Of a DNA stretch of 64,000 nucleotides, positions 46,401 through 52,481 are shown one piece after another. Within the stretch, counting starts at the first letter, position 1, and each line of letters begins with the position of its first letter. Source of the DNA: Zerene cesonia. Taxonomy: Eukaryota; Arthropoda; Insecta; Lepidoptera; Pieridae. The stretch spans positions 5,456,001 to 5,520,000 of the forward strand of contig NC_052106.1 in the NCBI RefSeq assembly GCF_012273895.1, given 5' to 3'. Under the pieces are notes generated by a model that saw only the letters and a program-made list of their open reading frames with translations, searched no databases and was not told the DNA's origin. The translations under genes and the position numbers were made by a program.

Positions 46401-47510
46401 TGATTTCCGAACAGTTGGTATTCATTTTAATAAGGTATTCTTATTATTATAAATGTGCTTTGCATTATTTATTCATACAATAAGTACTGTACTTTGAATC
46501 TTTGAAAACTTTTAAAAGCTCCCAGGGAAAATTTTCCTTACCCGGGAAAATCAAAAGAAACTTGATGATAGTACTTGGATTTTTTTACGACTAAAGCAGG
46601 TAATATTATAAACGGAAAAATTTTATTAATATGTGGTTGTTACTCTTTCACGGGACGGATTTTAATGGTTAATCTATGGTTCATCATTTGCTTTATTCTC
46701 TGGATGAAACCAAGTAGCACAATAGTTGATATATTTTTTTATTAATTAGCCACTTTATTAATGTCCTATTATTCTAGTGTTTTATGACTTACATATTATA
46801 TTCCAAAGATTTTATTATTATCAATAATGAACCGTGTAGAGCGGGTTTTCGGTTTTTGAAAAAATGCTATATCTCGGAAACTGTCATCTGTATCTTGTTC
46901 AAACAAATTTTCTTTGAGTGTTTTTTATTTCTGTACATAATTTGGAACATAATGTGGTTTTCAGAACCAACCAAGTTTTAGCTCTGTAGCTCTAGGAGGT
47001 TCCAAATAAATAATAAATATCGTCAATGTAAGTCAAGAACAATGAAGGGCCTAAAGCTGAACCTAGGTGGACACCCATGGACGTGGTTGCACACGTTGGG
47101 ACGAATGGAGTTGATTAGGTTTTAGTTAATCTTGTTGTCTTTGGAATAAATTTTTCATTTTGCCATTTAATGGTTTTGATACAATAAAAAACTAAAATAT
47201 ATCGCATAAAAGTATCTGCGAATAGACAAGAATCTACCGATCAAATCCTATGTTCTTATAGATTTTTTTTATTCTTGATCAATACAGAACTACTTGTCCA
47301 TAATTTGTAGTATATGTTACTGTATATCTGATATTTTTACAGACGCGCACAATAAAGCACACGAACTCGGGCATGTGCCTGGACAAGCCGGAGTCGTCGG
47401 ACGTGTGGAAGCCGGTGCTGCGAGCGTGCAACCGGTCGCGCGGCCAGCAGTGGCTCATGCAGCTCGACTTCAAGTGGCAGGCGCGCCGCCAGCCCGCGCC
47501 CGCCAGCTAG
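1303..47510 (+). CDS. Pgant5: Polypeptide N-acetylgalactosaminyltransferase, Pgant5/GALNT1-like (whole gene, 12 exons used per transcript)
   Basis: The enzyme starts mucin-type O-glycosylation in the Golgi by moving GalNAc from UDP-GalNAc to Ser/Thr of proteins. The exons are 1303-1455, 1677-1887, 2118-2247, 2669-2835, 3400-3564, 8441-8594, 12921-13098, then 13614-13794 or 18102-18282, then 42266-42405, 45713-45811, 46125-46259 and 47343-47510. They sum to 1881 nt (626 residues) with every junction phase consistent. Visible landmarks are a hydrophobic anchor at residues 12-32, an acidic then basic stem, FHNEAWSTLIRTV in the GT1 half, the metal-binding D269-A-H271, GGENLEMSFR in the Gal/GalNAc-T motif, W388 and H404 in the alternative exon, and three CLD/QxW lectin repeats from about residue 494. 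The family is certain. The Pgant5 assignment rests on remembered similarity of the lectin domain and on length, and is less sure. The intron after exon 8b contains both N gaps and contig B, which probably does not belong there. Confidence 0.93.
1677..1887 (+). CDS. Pgant5: Pgant5 exon 2: lumenal stem region
   Basis: The 211-nt exon follows a TCTCTCAG acceptor and ends at G|GTAAGG. It encodes residues 52-121: a Lys/Ala stretch, an acidic stretch (DDDTNIEENEVESD), then a basic stretch (RSRLKRWKRV). Stem sequences are poorly conserved in the family; position and open frame support this one. The frame is open in both directions beyond the exon, so the boundaries rest on the splice sites and phase. 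Confidence 0.85.
2118..2247 (+). CDS. Pgant5: Pgant5 exon 3: entry to catalytic domain
   Basis: Follows GCTGCAG and ends at AA|GTGAGT. The end of the exon reads NQFNLMASDMISLNRSLTDVR, a hallmark GalNAc-transferase segment just before the catalytic core (family form: N-x-M-A-S-D-x-I-x-L-N-R-S-L-x-D-x-R). Phase is 1 in, 2 out. Confidence 0.92.
2248..3399. other. Pgant5 introns 3 and 4 (around exon 4)
   Basis: Two short introns (2248-2668 and 2836-3399) flanking exon 4, very AT-rich with poly-A and poly-T runs. Nothing else is seen. Confidence 0.6.
2669..2835 (+). CDS. Pgant5: Pgant5 exon 4: GT1 motif, UDP-sugar binding half
   Basis: Encodes CKDKPYPELLPTTSVVIVFH followed by NEAWSTLIRTV and EIILVDDAS. 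These are the first beta strands of the GT-A fold and the conserved FHNEAWSTLLRTV-type block. Follows TTACATAG and ends at G|GTAAG. Confidence 0.95.
3400..3564 (+). CDS. Pgant5: Pgant5 exon 5: DxH metal-binding motif
   Basis: Encodes residues 221-275, including the arginine-rich LIRARLLGA helix and TFLDAHCECT. Asp269 and His271 form the DxH motif that, with a histidine in exon 8, holds the catalytic manganese. Donor is G|GTGAGT. Confidence 0.95.
4738..4941 (-). mobile_element. Non-autonomous Helitron copy 1 (Lep1-like)
   Basis: On the minus strand it starts TCCTAATACTACTATTATAAATGCG and ends with the hairpin CGCGGGTGAAACCGCG plus GGGCGCAGCTGG. The 5' TC, a GC hairpin 10-12 nt from the end and a CTAG-type terminus are Helitron hallmarks. 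Here the terminal CTAG has decayed to CTGG. Confidence 0.7.
7884..8068 (-). mobile_element. Helitron-like non-autonomous element, divergent subfamily
   Basis: On the minus strand it starts TCACACTAATATTATAAATG, contains the ACTGAACGGATTTTGATG core and ends GGGCGTCTAG. It shares the ends and core of the Lep1-like copies but differs in the 3' half. Confidence 0.6.
8106..8407 (+). mobile_element. SINE-like retroposon with poly(A) tail
   Basis: A GC-rich block of about 300 bp in AT-rich intron. It contains TTCGGCACGAATTGGGCCAG, GAAAACCGGCGTGAAATAG and GCTCAGTTGCCCGC, and ends GACATAATAAAAAAAG. The composition break, A-rich end and a diverged inverted copy at 44836-45131 support a retroposon. GGGAGTCGAGCAC occurs twice at the 5' end (8106 and 8127), a 21-bp internal duplication. 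I saw no clear target-site duplication. Confidence 0.7.
8441..8594 (+). CDS. Pgant5: Pgant5 exon 6: catalytic domain centre
   Basis: Continues the catalytic block as EGWLEPLLARIVEDRSTVV, then CPIIDVIS and TWGGFNWKLNFRW, all family-conserved. The acceptor TTTGTCAACAG lies only about 33 nt after the poly(A) end of a SINE-like repeat (8106-8407). The exon ends in phase 2 at TG|GTGAGT. Confidence 0.95.
8595..12920. other. Pgant5 intron 6
   Basis: A 4.3-kb AT-rich intron. It has a (TG)n run at about 8728-8757 and a dispersed repeat at 9893-10030. I see no coding exon. Confidence 0.6.
9893..10030 (+). repeat. Dispersed repeat (TCAACCGACTTCAAAAAAG family)
   Basis: It reads CAACCGACTTCAAAAAAGAA, then GTTACCTCACGGCTTT, GTGAACCGATTTTTATG and GAAAGCTGGTG. 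The same ordered blocks occur at 37385-37531 and, inverted, at 28220-28366 and 58985-59127, so this is an interspersed family. I cannot assign its class. Confidence 0.55.
12921..13098 (+). CDS. Pgant5: Pgant5 exon 7: Gal/GalNAc-transferase motif
   Basis: Encodes residues 327-386. TPTMAGGLFAIDR and GMDIWGGENLEMSFR form the C-terminal Gal/GalNAc-T motif, with the catalytic-region Asp and Glu-Asn residues intact. It ends in phase 0 at AGG|GTATCG, a weak donor, and can join either version of exon 8. Confidence 0.93.
13614..13794 (+). CDS. Pgant5: Pgant5 exon 8a: alternative active-site loop exon
   Basis: A 181-nt exon, phase 0 in and 1 out, encoding residues 387-447. It begins VWQCGG, with the loop Trp388, then EIIPCSHVGHVFRDKSPYSF, with metal-ligand His404 and the catalytic flexible loop. 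It ends FYYAMNPG. The acceptor (GGGGGCGAAG|G) lacks a good pyrimidine tract and the donor is CCAG|GTTCGA, both weak. It is paired with exon 8b, which has the same length and phase and 41 of 60 complete codons encoding the same residue. Confidence 0.93.
13895..14200 (+). repeat. Probable degraded transposable-element tail
   Basis: Contains GTTCGCCCCGGCTCCGCTCG, then AGCACTGAACCGATTTCGAT, ACAGAGATAGTTTGAG, TTTTATCCCGGAAATTG and ATTACGCGGGCGAGGCCGC. These phrases recur across lepidopteran repeats as I know them, but the element class and exact ends are not clear. Confidence 0.4.
16090..16288 (+). mobile_element. Non-autonomous Helitron copy 2 (Lep1-like)
   Basis: Starts TCCTACTGATATTATAAATG, has the AAACTACTAAACTGATTGC core, and ends with the CGCGGGTGAAACCGCG hairpin then GGGCGCAGCTA. 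The terminal CTAG is mutated to CTAT. Confidence 0.75.
18102..18282 (+). CDS. Pgant5: Pgant5 exon 8b: mutually exclusive partner of exon 8a
   Basis: A 181-nt exon 4.3 kb after exon 8a, again phase 0 in and 1 out. It encodes VWMCGGTLEIAPCSHVGHVF, then RKTTPYSFPGG and RLAEVWLDDWKHFYYNINPG. His, Trp, Tyr and the FPGG turn are conserved. Changed residues cluster in the flexible loop (RDKS becomes RKTT) and just after it (VQNIVLHNAA becomes TGRVVNHNNA). The loop looks closer to vertebrate GALNT1/13 than exon 8a does. The acceptor (GGTCCGATAG) and donor (CCAG|GTTAAA) are both weak. Contig A ends 200 nt downstream. Confidence 0.92.
18483..19482. other. Assembly gap of exactly 1000 N
   Basis: A fixed-size scaffolding gap between contig A and contig B. 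The true gap size is unknown. Open frames that cross it are artefacts. Confidence 1.
19483..21664. other. Region downstream of Tak1, copy 1, including 3' UTR
   Basis: AT-rich. It holds two GC-poor repeat-like segments whose phrases I associate with dispersed lepidopteran repeats: about 19560-19720 (AATGGCTGGACCGATTTTC) and about 20680-20870 (CACCGACGTCCATAGAGGG). A possible Tak1 polyadenylation signal (AATAAA on the minus strand) lies at 21449-21454, about 210 nt after the stop. Confidence 0.4.
21618..21664. repeat. GT/GA-rich microsatellite next to the Tak1 stop, copy 1
   Basis: Repeats of GTGTGGTGTGAGT and GTGTGTGAGT directly after the Tak1 stop codon on the minus strand, so inside its 3' UTR. 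The contig C copy is shorter (52449-52481). Confidence 0.8.
21665..21760 (-). CDS. Tak1: Tak1 last coding exon, copy 1
   Basis: A 32-codon exon including the TGA. It encodes DSLIKLYCTLKKQVARAENE and SWLLAEDAPHE, ending the coiled coil with a short acidic tail. It follows AAATTACAG. Confidence 0.92.
   Translation of the reverse strand, partial: DSLIKLYCTLKKQVARAENESWLLAEDAPHE
21665..40260 (-). CDS. Tak1: Tak1 (MAP3K7, TGF-beta-activated kinase 1), 3' part of the gene, copy 1
   Basis: TAK1 is a cytoplasmic MAP3K that, with TAB adaptors, drives IKK and JNK signalling; in insects it acts in the Imd immune pathway. The visible exons on the minus strand are 40260-40160, 39294-38485, 38251-38158, 22798-22623, 22189-22079 and 21760-21665, and all phases join. 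They encode the C-lobe end of the kinase (GQRPNLIEGCPEPIEQLMTQ, then CW and RPSMAK), the boundary motif EIMKALCEFFPGAD (human TAK1 has an equivalent FPGAD block), a linker of about 300 residues rich in Ser/Pro/Asn, then FEEHKQLAQEYLKIQTELAY and a coiled coil matching the TAB2/3-binding C-terminus. The rest of the kinase domain lies beyond the contig end at 40340. This is probably an allele of the copy on contig C and not a second gene. Confidence 0.9.
22079..22189 (-). CDS. Tak1: Tak1 exon: C-terminal coiled coil, copy 1
   Basis: A 37-codon phase-0 exon encoding IQTELAYLSKHKTELEENMD and DDELRQKREIIQLENEK. The heptad pattern and the Q-T-E-L/I-A start match the TAB-binding coiled coil of TAK1. 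Two differences from the contig C copy (GAC/GAT and AGT/AGC) are both synonymous. Confidence 0.93.
22623..22798 (-). CDS. Tak1: Tak1 exon: Asp/Pro linker and start of C-terminal coiled coil, copy 1
   Basis: A 176-nt exon (phase 1 in, 0 out). It encodes NSSSSGSGAAPPHEPDPDLD, then HMMLDPHLRPISPD, matching in pattern the LTLDHQLQPLAP segment of vertebrate TAK1, then SKRIFEEHKQLAQEYLK, which opens the coiled coil. Very GC-rich. The contig C copy is identical as far as I compared. Confidence 0.93.
24060..25440. promoter_or_regulatory. GC-rich islands in the Tak1 intron, copy 1
   Basis: Two CpG-rich patches (about 24400-24680 and 25180-25420) stand out in otherwise AT-rich intron. The second contains GTGACTCAGC at 25262-25271, which fits the antioxidant-response/CncC-Maf consensus RTGAYnnnGC, and a YY1-like GCAAAGATGGCAG on the minus strand. 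Possible internal promoter or enhancer; inferred from composition and motifs only. Confidence 0.35.
24480..24666 (-). CDS. Possible alternative first exon of a kinase-less Tak1 transcript, copy 1
   Basis: A GC-rich open segment on the minus strand begins MWRAAIISSGGAGSAGRTVS, with a second Met at codon 26 (MPPLPAPP), and runs to TTTTACA|GTGAGT, a consensus donor. The exon ends in phase 1, exactly what the Tak1 exon starting at 22798 accepts, and the join would give IFY-S-NSSSSG. If used, it would yield a short protein carrying only the C-terminal coiled coil. Conserved on contig C. No transcript evidence; a matching phase has a one-in-three chance of arising by accident. Confidence 0.3.
28220..28366 (-). 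repeat. Dispersed repeat (TCAACCGACTTCAAAAAAG family), inverted copy
   Basis: In reverse complement it reads CCACCGACTTCAAAGAAGGG, GTTACCTCATAGC, then GAAAGCTATGCC and CCCATGTGGTCTCAT. The allelic equivalent on contig C is at 58985-59127. Confidence 0.5.
32640..32975. promoter_or_regulatory. GC-rich island with (GTGTGC)n, copy 1
   Basis: CpG-rich patch around GCGCCGGCTGGCCGCGGCGG with a GTGTGC-type microsatellite at its right end (about 32945-32980). Equivalent to about 63445-63790. Only short frames are open on either strand. May be a promoter or enhancer; nothing decides this. Confidence 0.25.
36403..36598 (+). mobile_element. Non-autonomous Helitron copy 3 (Lep1-like)
   Basis: Intact ends: A|TCCTACTAATATTATAAATG at the left, and the hairpin followed by GGGCGCAGCTAG|T at the right. 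Flanking A and T fit Helitron insertion between A and T. It lies in the Tak1 intron on contig B. Confidence 0.8.
37385..37531 (+). repeat. Dispersed repeat (TCAACCGACTTCAAAAAAG family), copy 2
   Basis: Contains CGACTTTAAAAATGAGGAAG, GTTACCTCTTAATTTTTGCG, GGTGAAACGATC and AAGCTGGTACATCCCATGCG in the same order as the copy at 9893. It lies in the large Tak1 intron. Confidence 0.5.
38158..38251 (-). CDS. Tak1: Tak1 exon: linker segment
   Basis: A 94-nt exon after AAATTTCAG, phase 0 in and 1 out, donor G|GTGAGT. Encodes NAWELRDLPLQDIDGYVEVR, then NTGGFDKFVPI. Less Ser-rich than its neighbours, it looks like a short ordered or binding motif. I do not recognise it from vertebrate TAK1. Phase fits both neighbours. 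Confidence 0.8.
38485..39294 (-). CDS. Tak1: Tak1 exon: kinase end and long linker
   Basis: An 810-nt, 270-codon phase-0 exon. It begins VVEIMKALCEFFPGADTPIN, the end of the kinase domain, then an acidic run (DDLEDDDEECSED), then a low-complexity Ser/Pro/Asn-rich region with many SP and TP sites (GRSPVA, SPRGPSP, LSPARTP, GNSPMTP). It ends LQIEVDP before a GTAAGC donor. The linker is expected to be disordered and phosphorylated; the proline-directed sites are seen, the role is inferred. Confidence 0.92.
39295..40159. other. Tak1 intron between kinase-end exons
   Basis: An 865-nt AT-rich intron. It contains the self-complementary CGGGTTTCGAACCCG near 39638-39652, which resembles a tRNA T-arm, with no recognisable D-arm or anticodon arm. 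A 75-codon open frame on the plus strand at 39909-40136 looks like chance. Confidence 0.45.
40160..40260 (-). CDS. Tak1: Tak1 exon: end of kinase C-lobe
   Basis: A 101-nt exon (phase 1 in, 0 out) after TTTATTACAG, with a GTAAGA donor. Encodes RPNLIEGCPEPIEQLMTQCW and HKVPADRPSMAK. This is the conserved kinase subdomain XI, with Cys-Trp and the invariant Arg of RPSM. Confidence 0.92.
40341..41340. other. Assembly gap of exactly 1000 N
   Basis: A fixed-size scaffolding gap between contig B and contig C. It cuts Tak1 on contig B just upstream of the last kinase-domain exon. Confidence 1.
41341..42265. other. Start of contig C, Pgant5 intron 8 tail
   Basis: AT-rich sequence upstream of Pgant5 exon 9. 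A 61-codon open frame at 41395-41580 has no recognisable domain and no splice context, so I do not call it a gene. Confidence 0.5.
42266..42405 (+). CDS. Pgant5: Pgant5 exon 9: end of catalytic domain and linker
   Basis: Follows TTGTTTAG, accepts phase 1 from exon 8a or 8b, and leaves in phase 0 at GAG|GTGAGT. Encodes VGDVTERKALRDKLKCKSF and RWYLENIYPESQMP. The latter is the conserved segment at the catalytic/lectin boundary. It lies on contig C, so it is split from exon 8 by both gaps. Confidence 0.95.
42440..42640 (+). mobile_element. Non-autonomous Helitron copy 4 (Lep1-like)
   Basis: Intact ends A|TCCTACTAATATTATAAATG and GCGCAGCTAG|T, with a terminal hairpin CGCGG/CCGCG. Starts 35 nt downstream of the Pgant5 exon 9 donor. 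Confidence 0.8.
44836..45131 (-). mobile_element. SINE-like retroposon, old inverted copy
   Basis: In reverse complement this aligns along its length with the element at 8106-8407. Shared blocks are GCAACTGAGCT, ACGAAACACAGT, GAGCTGGCC and GTGCCGAAA-TGTG-TCGAC. Its higher divergence and lost poly(A) tail suggest an older insertion. Confidence 0.6.
45713..45811 (+). CDS. Pgant5: Pgant5 exon 10: lectin domain, alpha repeat
   Basis: The 33-codon phase-0 exon encodes IRNAETSNCLDTMGG and GYCHGMGGNQ. The CLD motif and the closing GNQ mark the first repeat of the ricin-B-type lectin domain, which binds GalNAc already placed on the substrate. Confidence 0.93.
46125..46259 (+). CDS. Pgant5: Pgant5 exon 11: lectin domain, beta repeat
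   Basis: The 45-codon phase-0 exon encodes VFAYTKRKQIMSDDNCLDAA and later IKLIRCHGMRGNQEWTYD. CLD and the QEW (QxW) motifs define the second lectin repeat. The donor is AAG|GTTTGT, and a 34-bp tandem repeat starts 17 nt into the intron. Confidence 0.93.
46260..47342. other. Pgant5 intron 11
   Basis: A 1.1-kb intron. It has a 34-bp tandem repeat near its start (46277-46363) and a degraded Helitron fragment at about 46600-46662 (TAATATTATAAACGG, then TTGTTACTCTTTCACG). Confidence 0.5.
46277..46363. repeat. 34-bp tandem repeat near the Pgant5 exon 11 donor
   Basis: GATGATATAACGTGT occurs at 46281, 46315 and 46349, a period of 34, separated by ATCATC/GATGAT-rich sequence that can pair with itself. 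It starts 17 nt after the 5' splice site at 46260. Confidence 0.85.
47343..47510 (+). CDS. Pgant5: Pgant5 exon 12: lectin domain gamma repeat and stop
   Basis: The 56-codon last exon encodes TRTIKHTNSGMCLDKPESS, then RACNRSRGQQWLMQLDFKWQ and a short Arg/Pro/Ala tail ending in TAG. CLD and QQW define the third lectin repeat. Third positions are very GC-rich, unlike the AT-rich first exons. A 7-bp minisatellite begins about 25 nt after the stop. Confidence 0.93.
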   Translation, partial: TRTIKHTNSGMCLDKPESSDVWKPVLRACNRSRGQQWLMQLDFKWQARRQPAPAS

Positions 47511-50322
47511 TCGCGCCCCGGTGAGTGAGCACTGCGCAGTGTGCAGTGTGCAGTGTGCAGTGTGCAGTGCGCAGTGTGCAGTGTGCAGTGCGCAGTGTGC
47601 AGTGCGCAGTGTGCAGTGTGCAGTGCGCAGTGTGCAGTGCTCAGTGTGCAGTGTGTAATGCGATGCAATGCAATGGCTCATGCAGCTCGATCGATCGATC
47701 ACTTCTTCGACTTGTTGAATTTCAATGATATTGAATTTTTGAAATGAAAATAATTTAAGCAATGTTTTTGACTGGCCCGTGAGGTTTATAGTATGTTATT
47801 TAAATTTGATATAGAATTTTGACTAGGGCGACTTTTTGGTCGTGATATCAATAATACAGAGCAAACAATAAGATTTGTTCCTCTTTTCAGATATGACAAC
47901 GATAGACCACAACAGTCTTCCCCTATCGTTATATAATTATTAGATTTGATCATTTATTCCTATAACTATAGTTTTGTATCTACGTGACGTATCGATGCCC
48001 TGTGAATCGTTGACAATACATGAATATGCTGTATTCCCTAACGTTGCTCAAACTTAGAATTGAACGTTTAGTGAGTTTGTTTTTGCTATTCGAGATTTAA
48101 TTAGGAATATTTCGTGTAAGTTGACGACCATTACGTGAGGGTCACCGCACACGCGCTGTGAGTTGTGCGTTCGCCCTTAATTCGAAGTGATTAACGTTAA
48201 TACTTATTTGTACTGATTTTTACTAGTACGGCGTGCGATAGTGAATTTTGTATGAGATTGAATGTGATGTTAAGTCACAACGGGTGTGATTTCAAGAAAT
48301 TTCTATCACGAATTTATTATATGTATTTAAATCCATTAATTATTTCGACTTGTTGCGTCGTCCCGTGTTTTATTTTGCGGTTATACTCTTCCATGACTGC
48401 TGAAGTTAAATGAGATTAAAAAAACACAATAGTGCACTTTACTGGTGTTCATTAGATGTGCGACTTTTTAAAGGAAATCAATATATAGTTTTATATAAGA
48501 AACTTATCTACTAGATTTTAACTTGTAGTTACTGTTAGTGAACTTTATCCATAATATTTAGCACGACCGTTGTCTGCATAATTTCTGTTTTATATCATAG
48601 AAAAGCTAGGGCAAAATTTTTCATATTCATCGCTTGAATAGTTCGTTTCTGACTCCGATGTTTTTATATTATGTAATAATCTTTCTGTCTTACGCGATTA
48701 AGTTTTATTTTCTTTCTAGCTTTATTTTCTTATAATTTTTGTTTAAGTCCTTTTCAATATAAACTGCCAGTGAAACGGTCTTCGTAATTCCTACTTATCT
48801 ATTGAACTATAAATTCTTTTATATTAATAGATGAATGTTATATTGTGTGGTTGTTATATCATAATTTTAATTTTGTTGCGACATTGCAAGCTTGATTCAT
48901 TATTCATATTCTATAGATATTATGTGATTTATAATGTAAATATTATTGTTAAATCTGCAAAAAATATAACAAATATATTTATATCAGTTTTACCGAGGTT
49001 AACTGTTTTTATCGGAATCACGCTTCGATTATTCGCATGTATCGATTACATGCATTTATTTATGCGTAATCGATTATACACAGCAATCAAATGCGTGTAT
49101 TGGATAATATTATATAGATGCGGGTTAGCGTGTCGCAAATAATTGTATAATGGTTGACATTTTATAAATTCCTTCTTAGCTTTGTAACAAATGGAATTGA
49201 TGCACATTTTGAATTTAAAATCAATATAAGTAATAACGTTTCATTAGTGCTTTTTCATTGTTGCTTAATTCTTAATGAGTGATTTTCGTTTTTTTTTTCG
49301 ACCAGTTTTACATTTTTTTTGCAAGTTTGACAATAATATTGTAATTGTAACTGTTGCCTTAATTTATATGTCTCAAATATCTTGTACTATTACAAATGTT
49401 GAATTTACAACTCTTTATATGATGTAAGAACGAATGAGAATAATTTTAGTGCATATCGAGTAGAGTAAAAGGGCTGAATGGAATTGCCTATATTATAGTT
49501 CTATACTAGGAATAAATATATTTTATAATTATATATGACGGCCCTCAAAACGGTGTTATATAGGTCAATGGATACGGCGCTGCGAAAGTTTCTACGTGTT
49601 AACCTCTCTTTATGAATAATAACGTTATTTTCTTATAAATAACATTATTGTTGTGAAAACTAAAATAGAAACTTTGGTATCGCCAGTATAGAAACGAGAT
49701 TACAATGATACTGAGGATATCTATATAAATGTTAAAATTGACGATACTAACGAATTTTATTTACGTTTGAGATTCATTCGAGTTAGTGATTTTTATTTAC
49801 GATTTTATTGTGAAATTTGGCATAATTTATTTATTATAGGGAATTGATTTTATTTTATTTAAAAATTCGATTATCACATCACATAAATACATTTAAAATG
49901 AATTATTTTCCTAATAGTTAATAAAGATATTTAGAAAAATAGAAATATCAAAATCCATATTCTTACAGTCACATATTTATGTAATTATTGTAAATAATTT
50001 GTTACGTCAATATACGTCCAATCGATGATTGCATCGAAAAAGCATTTATTTATTAAAAACAGAATCTCGAAGATATTTTGATTTGTAAATATTTTTACGT
50101 GCCAAATTCATTTTTATAATTTATTCTTTAACGCGTCACCATTCCAATAGTCAGAATCGGTAAATTAATAAAAATATTTTGACTGAATTTCTTTATTTTA
50201 TTTATGTTATTGGTAAAACGGTTATTGCTTATGTTGGATATGCAGTTGAATAAAAATTGGCGAGTGCTCAATGTTCTGTTATGTGAATGTTTTAGTCCAT
50301 CGGACCTTAACTCTTTGCGCCA
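47511..50322. other. 3' UTR of Pgant5 and spacer before Tak1
   Basis: Begins with a 7-bp minisatellite, then AT-rich sequence. The first clear AATAAA on the plus strand is near 49511 (GGAATAAATATA), so the 3' UTR may reach about 2 kb. No other gene is seen between the two convergent genes. Confidence 0.45.
47534..47656. repeat. 7-bp minisatellite (CAGTGTG/CAGTGCG)n after the Pgant5 stop
   Basis: About 17 tandem units of CAGTGTG with CAGTGCG variants, starting about 25 nt past the stop and ending in degenerate TAATGCGATGCAATG. Since 7 is not a multiple of 3, both strands stay open in several frames, giving spurious frames such as 47337-47762. Confidence 0.95.
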
Positions 50323-52481
50323 ATATTTTATTTAACAATAGAATATGTATTTTCTAAAAAAATACATATTCTATTTTGTAAAAAAATCTCCATTTTGAAT
50401 GATCATGAAGCGCCGCAGACCCGTCGCTAAAGTTTACATTTTAAATAATTGTATCAAATTGTTACCATACTCCTCCGAAATGGCTGGACCGATTTTCTTA
50501 AAAAATTGTGTGCATATCGGGTTGGTCTGGGATTTGGCCAACATCGTGTTTGTAATCCGTTAAAATGTATTCTGCACGTTTTGATGAGATAGTTGCAAGC
50601 ATAGAAGAGGCAACAATACATTACAACAATTTTGGGATAGTAGATCCCAAAATGATAAGAATTTCTCCACGAAGAAGTAAATTGCAGATATTTTTACGTT
50701 CGTCATCGTACACCATTGAGTCTTAATTGAAAATTTTAAATAAAAACACCGAATTATTTCAGTATATAATTTATTAAACTTAACATTTACATAATACTTA
50801 ATACTACTAATACTAACTTAATAAAAACGATTATACATACACACAAATACAAACCAATTTAGTTTTTACAAATATTCCATTTACCAAAATAGATTGAATT
50901 TCCATAGGTGTCGAGTTTGAAAAAAAAGCACTAAAACGTGCTTTCTTGTATTTATTTTACGATTAGTAAAAACAAAACAAACTACATAACAATCGGACAT
51001 ATCAATATTTTTATAGTTCTTTGTGCGTAGAACCAAAGATAAAAATGATATGAAACTACAATGTAGTCGCAATGCTGGCTTTACCGCTGATGCTTATATA
51101 ATCTGTACATTTTCAGTTTTAATACATTTTTTTCTTCATTATTTTCAAGCCAAACCTGATTGACAAAATATCCCATTCCATTGAATGCTTTTGAAAGCAA
51201 AAATTTTTATTAGAAGAAAAAAAAACCCTGGATAAAATCTAAAATGGCAACTTCATTAAGAATGATAGAAAAATCTTCAACTTATGTTGATATTAAAATT
51301 ATCTTTCAATTTCAGAGTCGACTAGAAAAATTTCTAAAGTCCTGCATAATTTTAAATTCATTAAGCGTCTACATTTGTTAAACACATACACAAAAAATCC
51401 TGTAATAAAATACGTTTTACGGGCATAGCTAGTCAATATAATATAACGAGAAGAAATTTCTGGAAAATTCGGTAATTTGTTTCACTGCATAATTAATCTG
51501 TACCAAAATAAACATTTTTATACAAAAGGTCACCGACGTCCATAGAGGGAGGTACCAATTCTAATCGTATGCCCCTATGACAACATTTATTATCAAACAG
51601 AAAAAGTATGCCAATTGGTTGAAAACCCTCGGAGTTTTCGAGAAAAAACAAAAAAAAAGAATCTTAATAAGGTTCTCCTTTTTTTGGGAACGTCGGTTGA
51701 ACTAGCTACGCCTATAAGTCTACAAAATTAACGAAGGCTCATTTGGCGACTTGAGATCATTGTTACAACGGAGTACTCACAGATGCTTCTATGTCTTGGT
51801 CGTCGCGAACTCACACTAAACTCGATCTTTATTTGTAATGTTTAGTAAAAGGATAAAAAACAATAGTTGTTTCATAATGTTTAAAGAAATTTATACACAA
51901 TTGGCAGGTTTTTTGAAAGTACTACATAATCTAGTTTTGCCTAGAATAAAATTTGTAGCATAATGAAAATAAAATAACAATTCAAACTAAATTCAAATGT
52001 TTTAAAATGGATTCAAACTAAATGAGAGATTTCGGAATTTCTTAACATTAAAATTTACTTCACTCCAAGTCCTAGTAACCGTATGACCGTGAAAATTTTA
52101 TATTAAAATATCAAATCTCCAACCCCATTGCACTGAATAATTATTGTCTTTGATATTATCTTATCATTTGTACGATCTATTTCATCTAAACTCCTTTACT
52201 ATCTCACAATCTATATTTATATTTTTCTGGTACTTAACTGAAAAGCTATGACAATCGGACTTTGATTATATCATTTTTTATTAACGATCAACCATGAATA
52301 CATTATTTTATGCAAATAAAAAAATAAAATCTGATATTTTATGCAGAAACCTAAACAAACACTCCTAAAGCCCCGCGTTTTACCAAATAAAATAGTCGTC
52401 TACCTTAGTGTAATTCCAAACATTTAGTGTTATACCCAATGTGTTTAGTGAAAGTGTGAGTGTGAGTGTGTGGTGTGAGTG
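50323..52481. other. Region downstream of Tak1, copy 2
   Basis: Counterpart of 19483-21664, with the same repeat-like segments, small indels and a shorter 3' UTR microsatellite at 52449-52481. A 17-bp-stem hairpin lies near its left end (50337-50375). Confidence 0.45.

Noticed and set aside
47534..47656. CRISPR-like array
   Set aside because: The units are 7 bp with no spacers, and the genome is eukaryotic; it is a minisatellite.
47294..47762. Open frames on both strands rich in Cys/Val/Gln or Thr/His/Cys
   Set aside because: Produced by the 7-bp minisatellite, which is open in several frames, plus out-of-frame exon 12.
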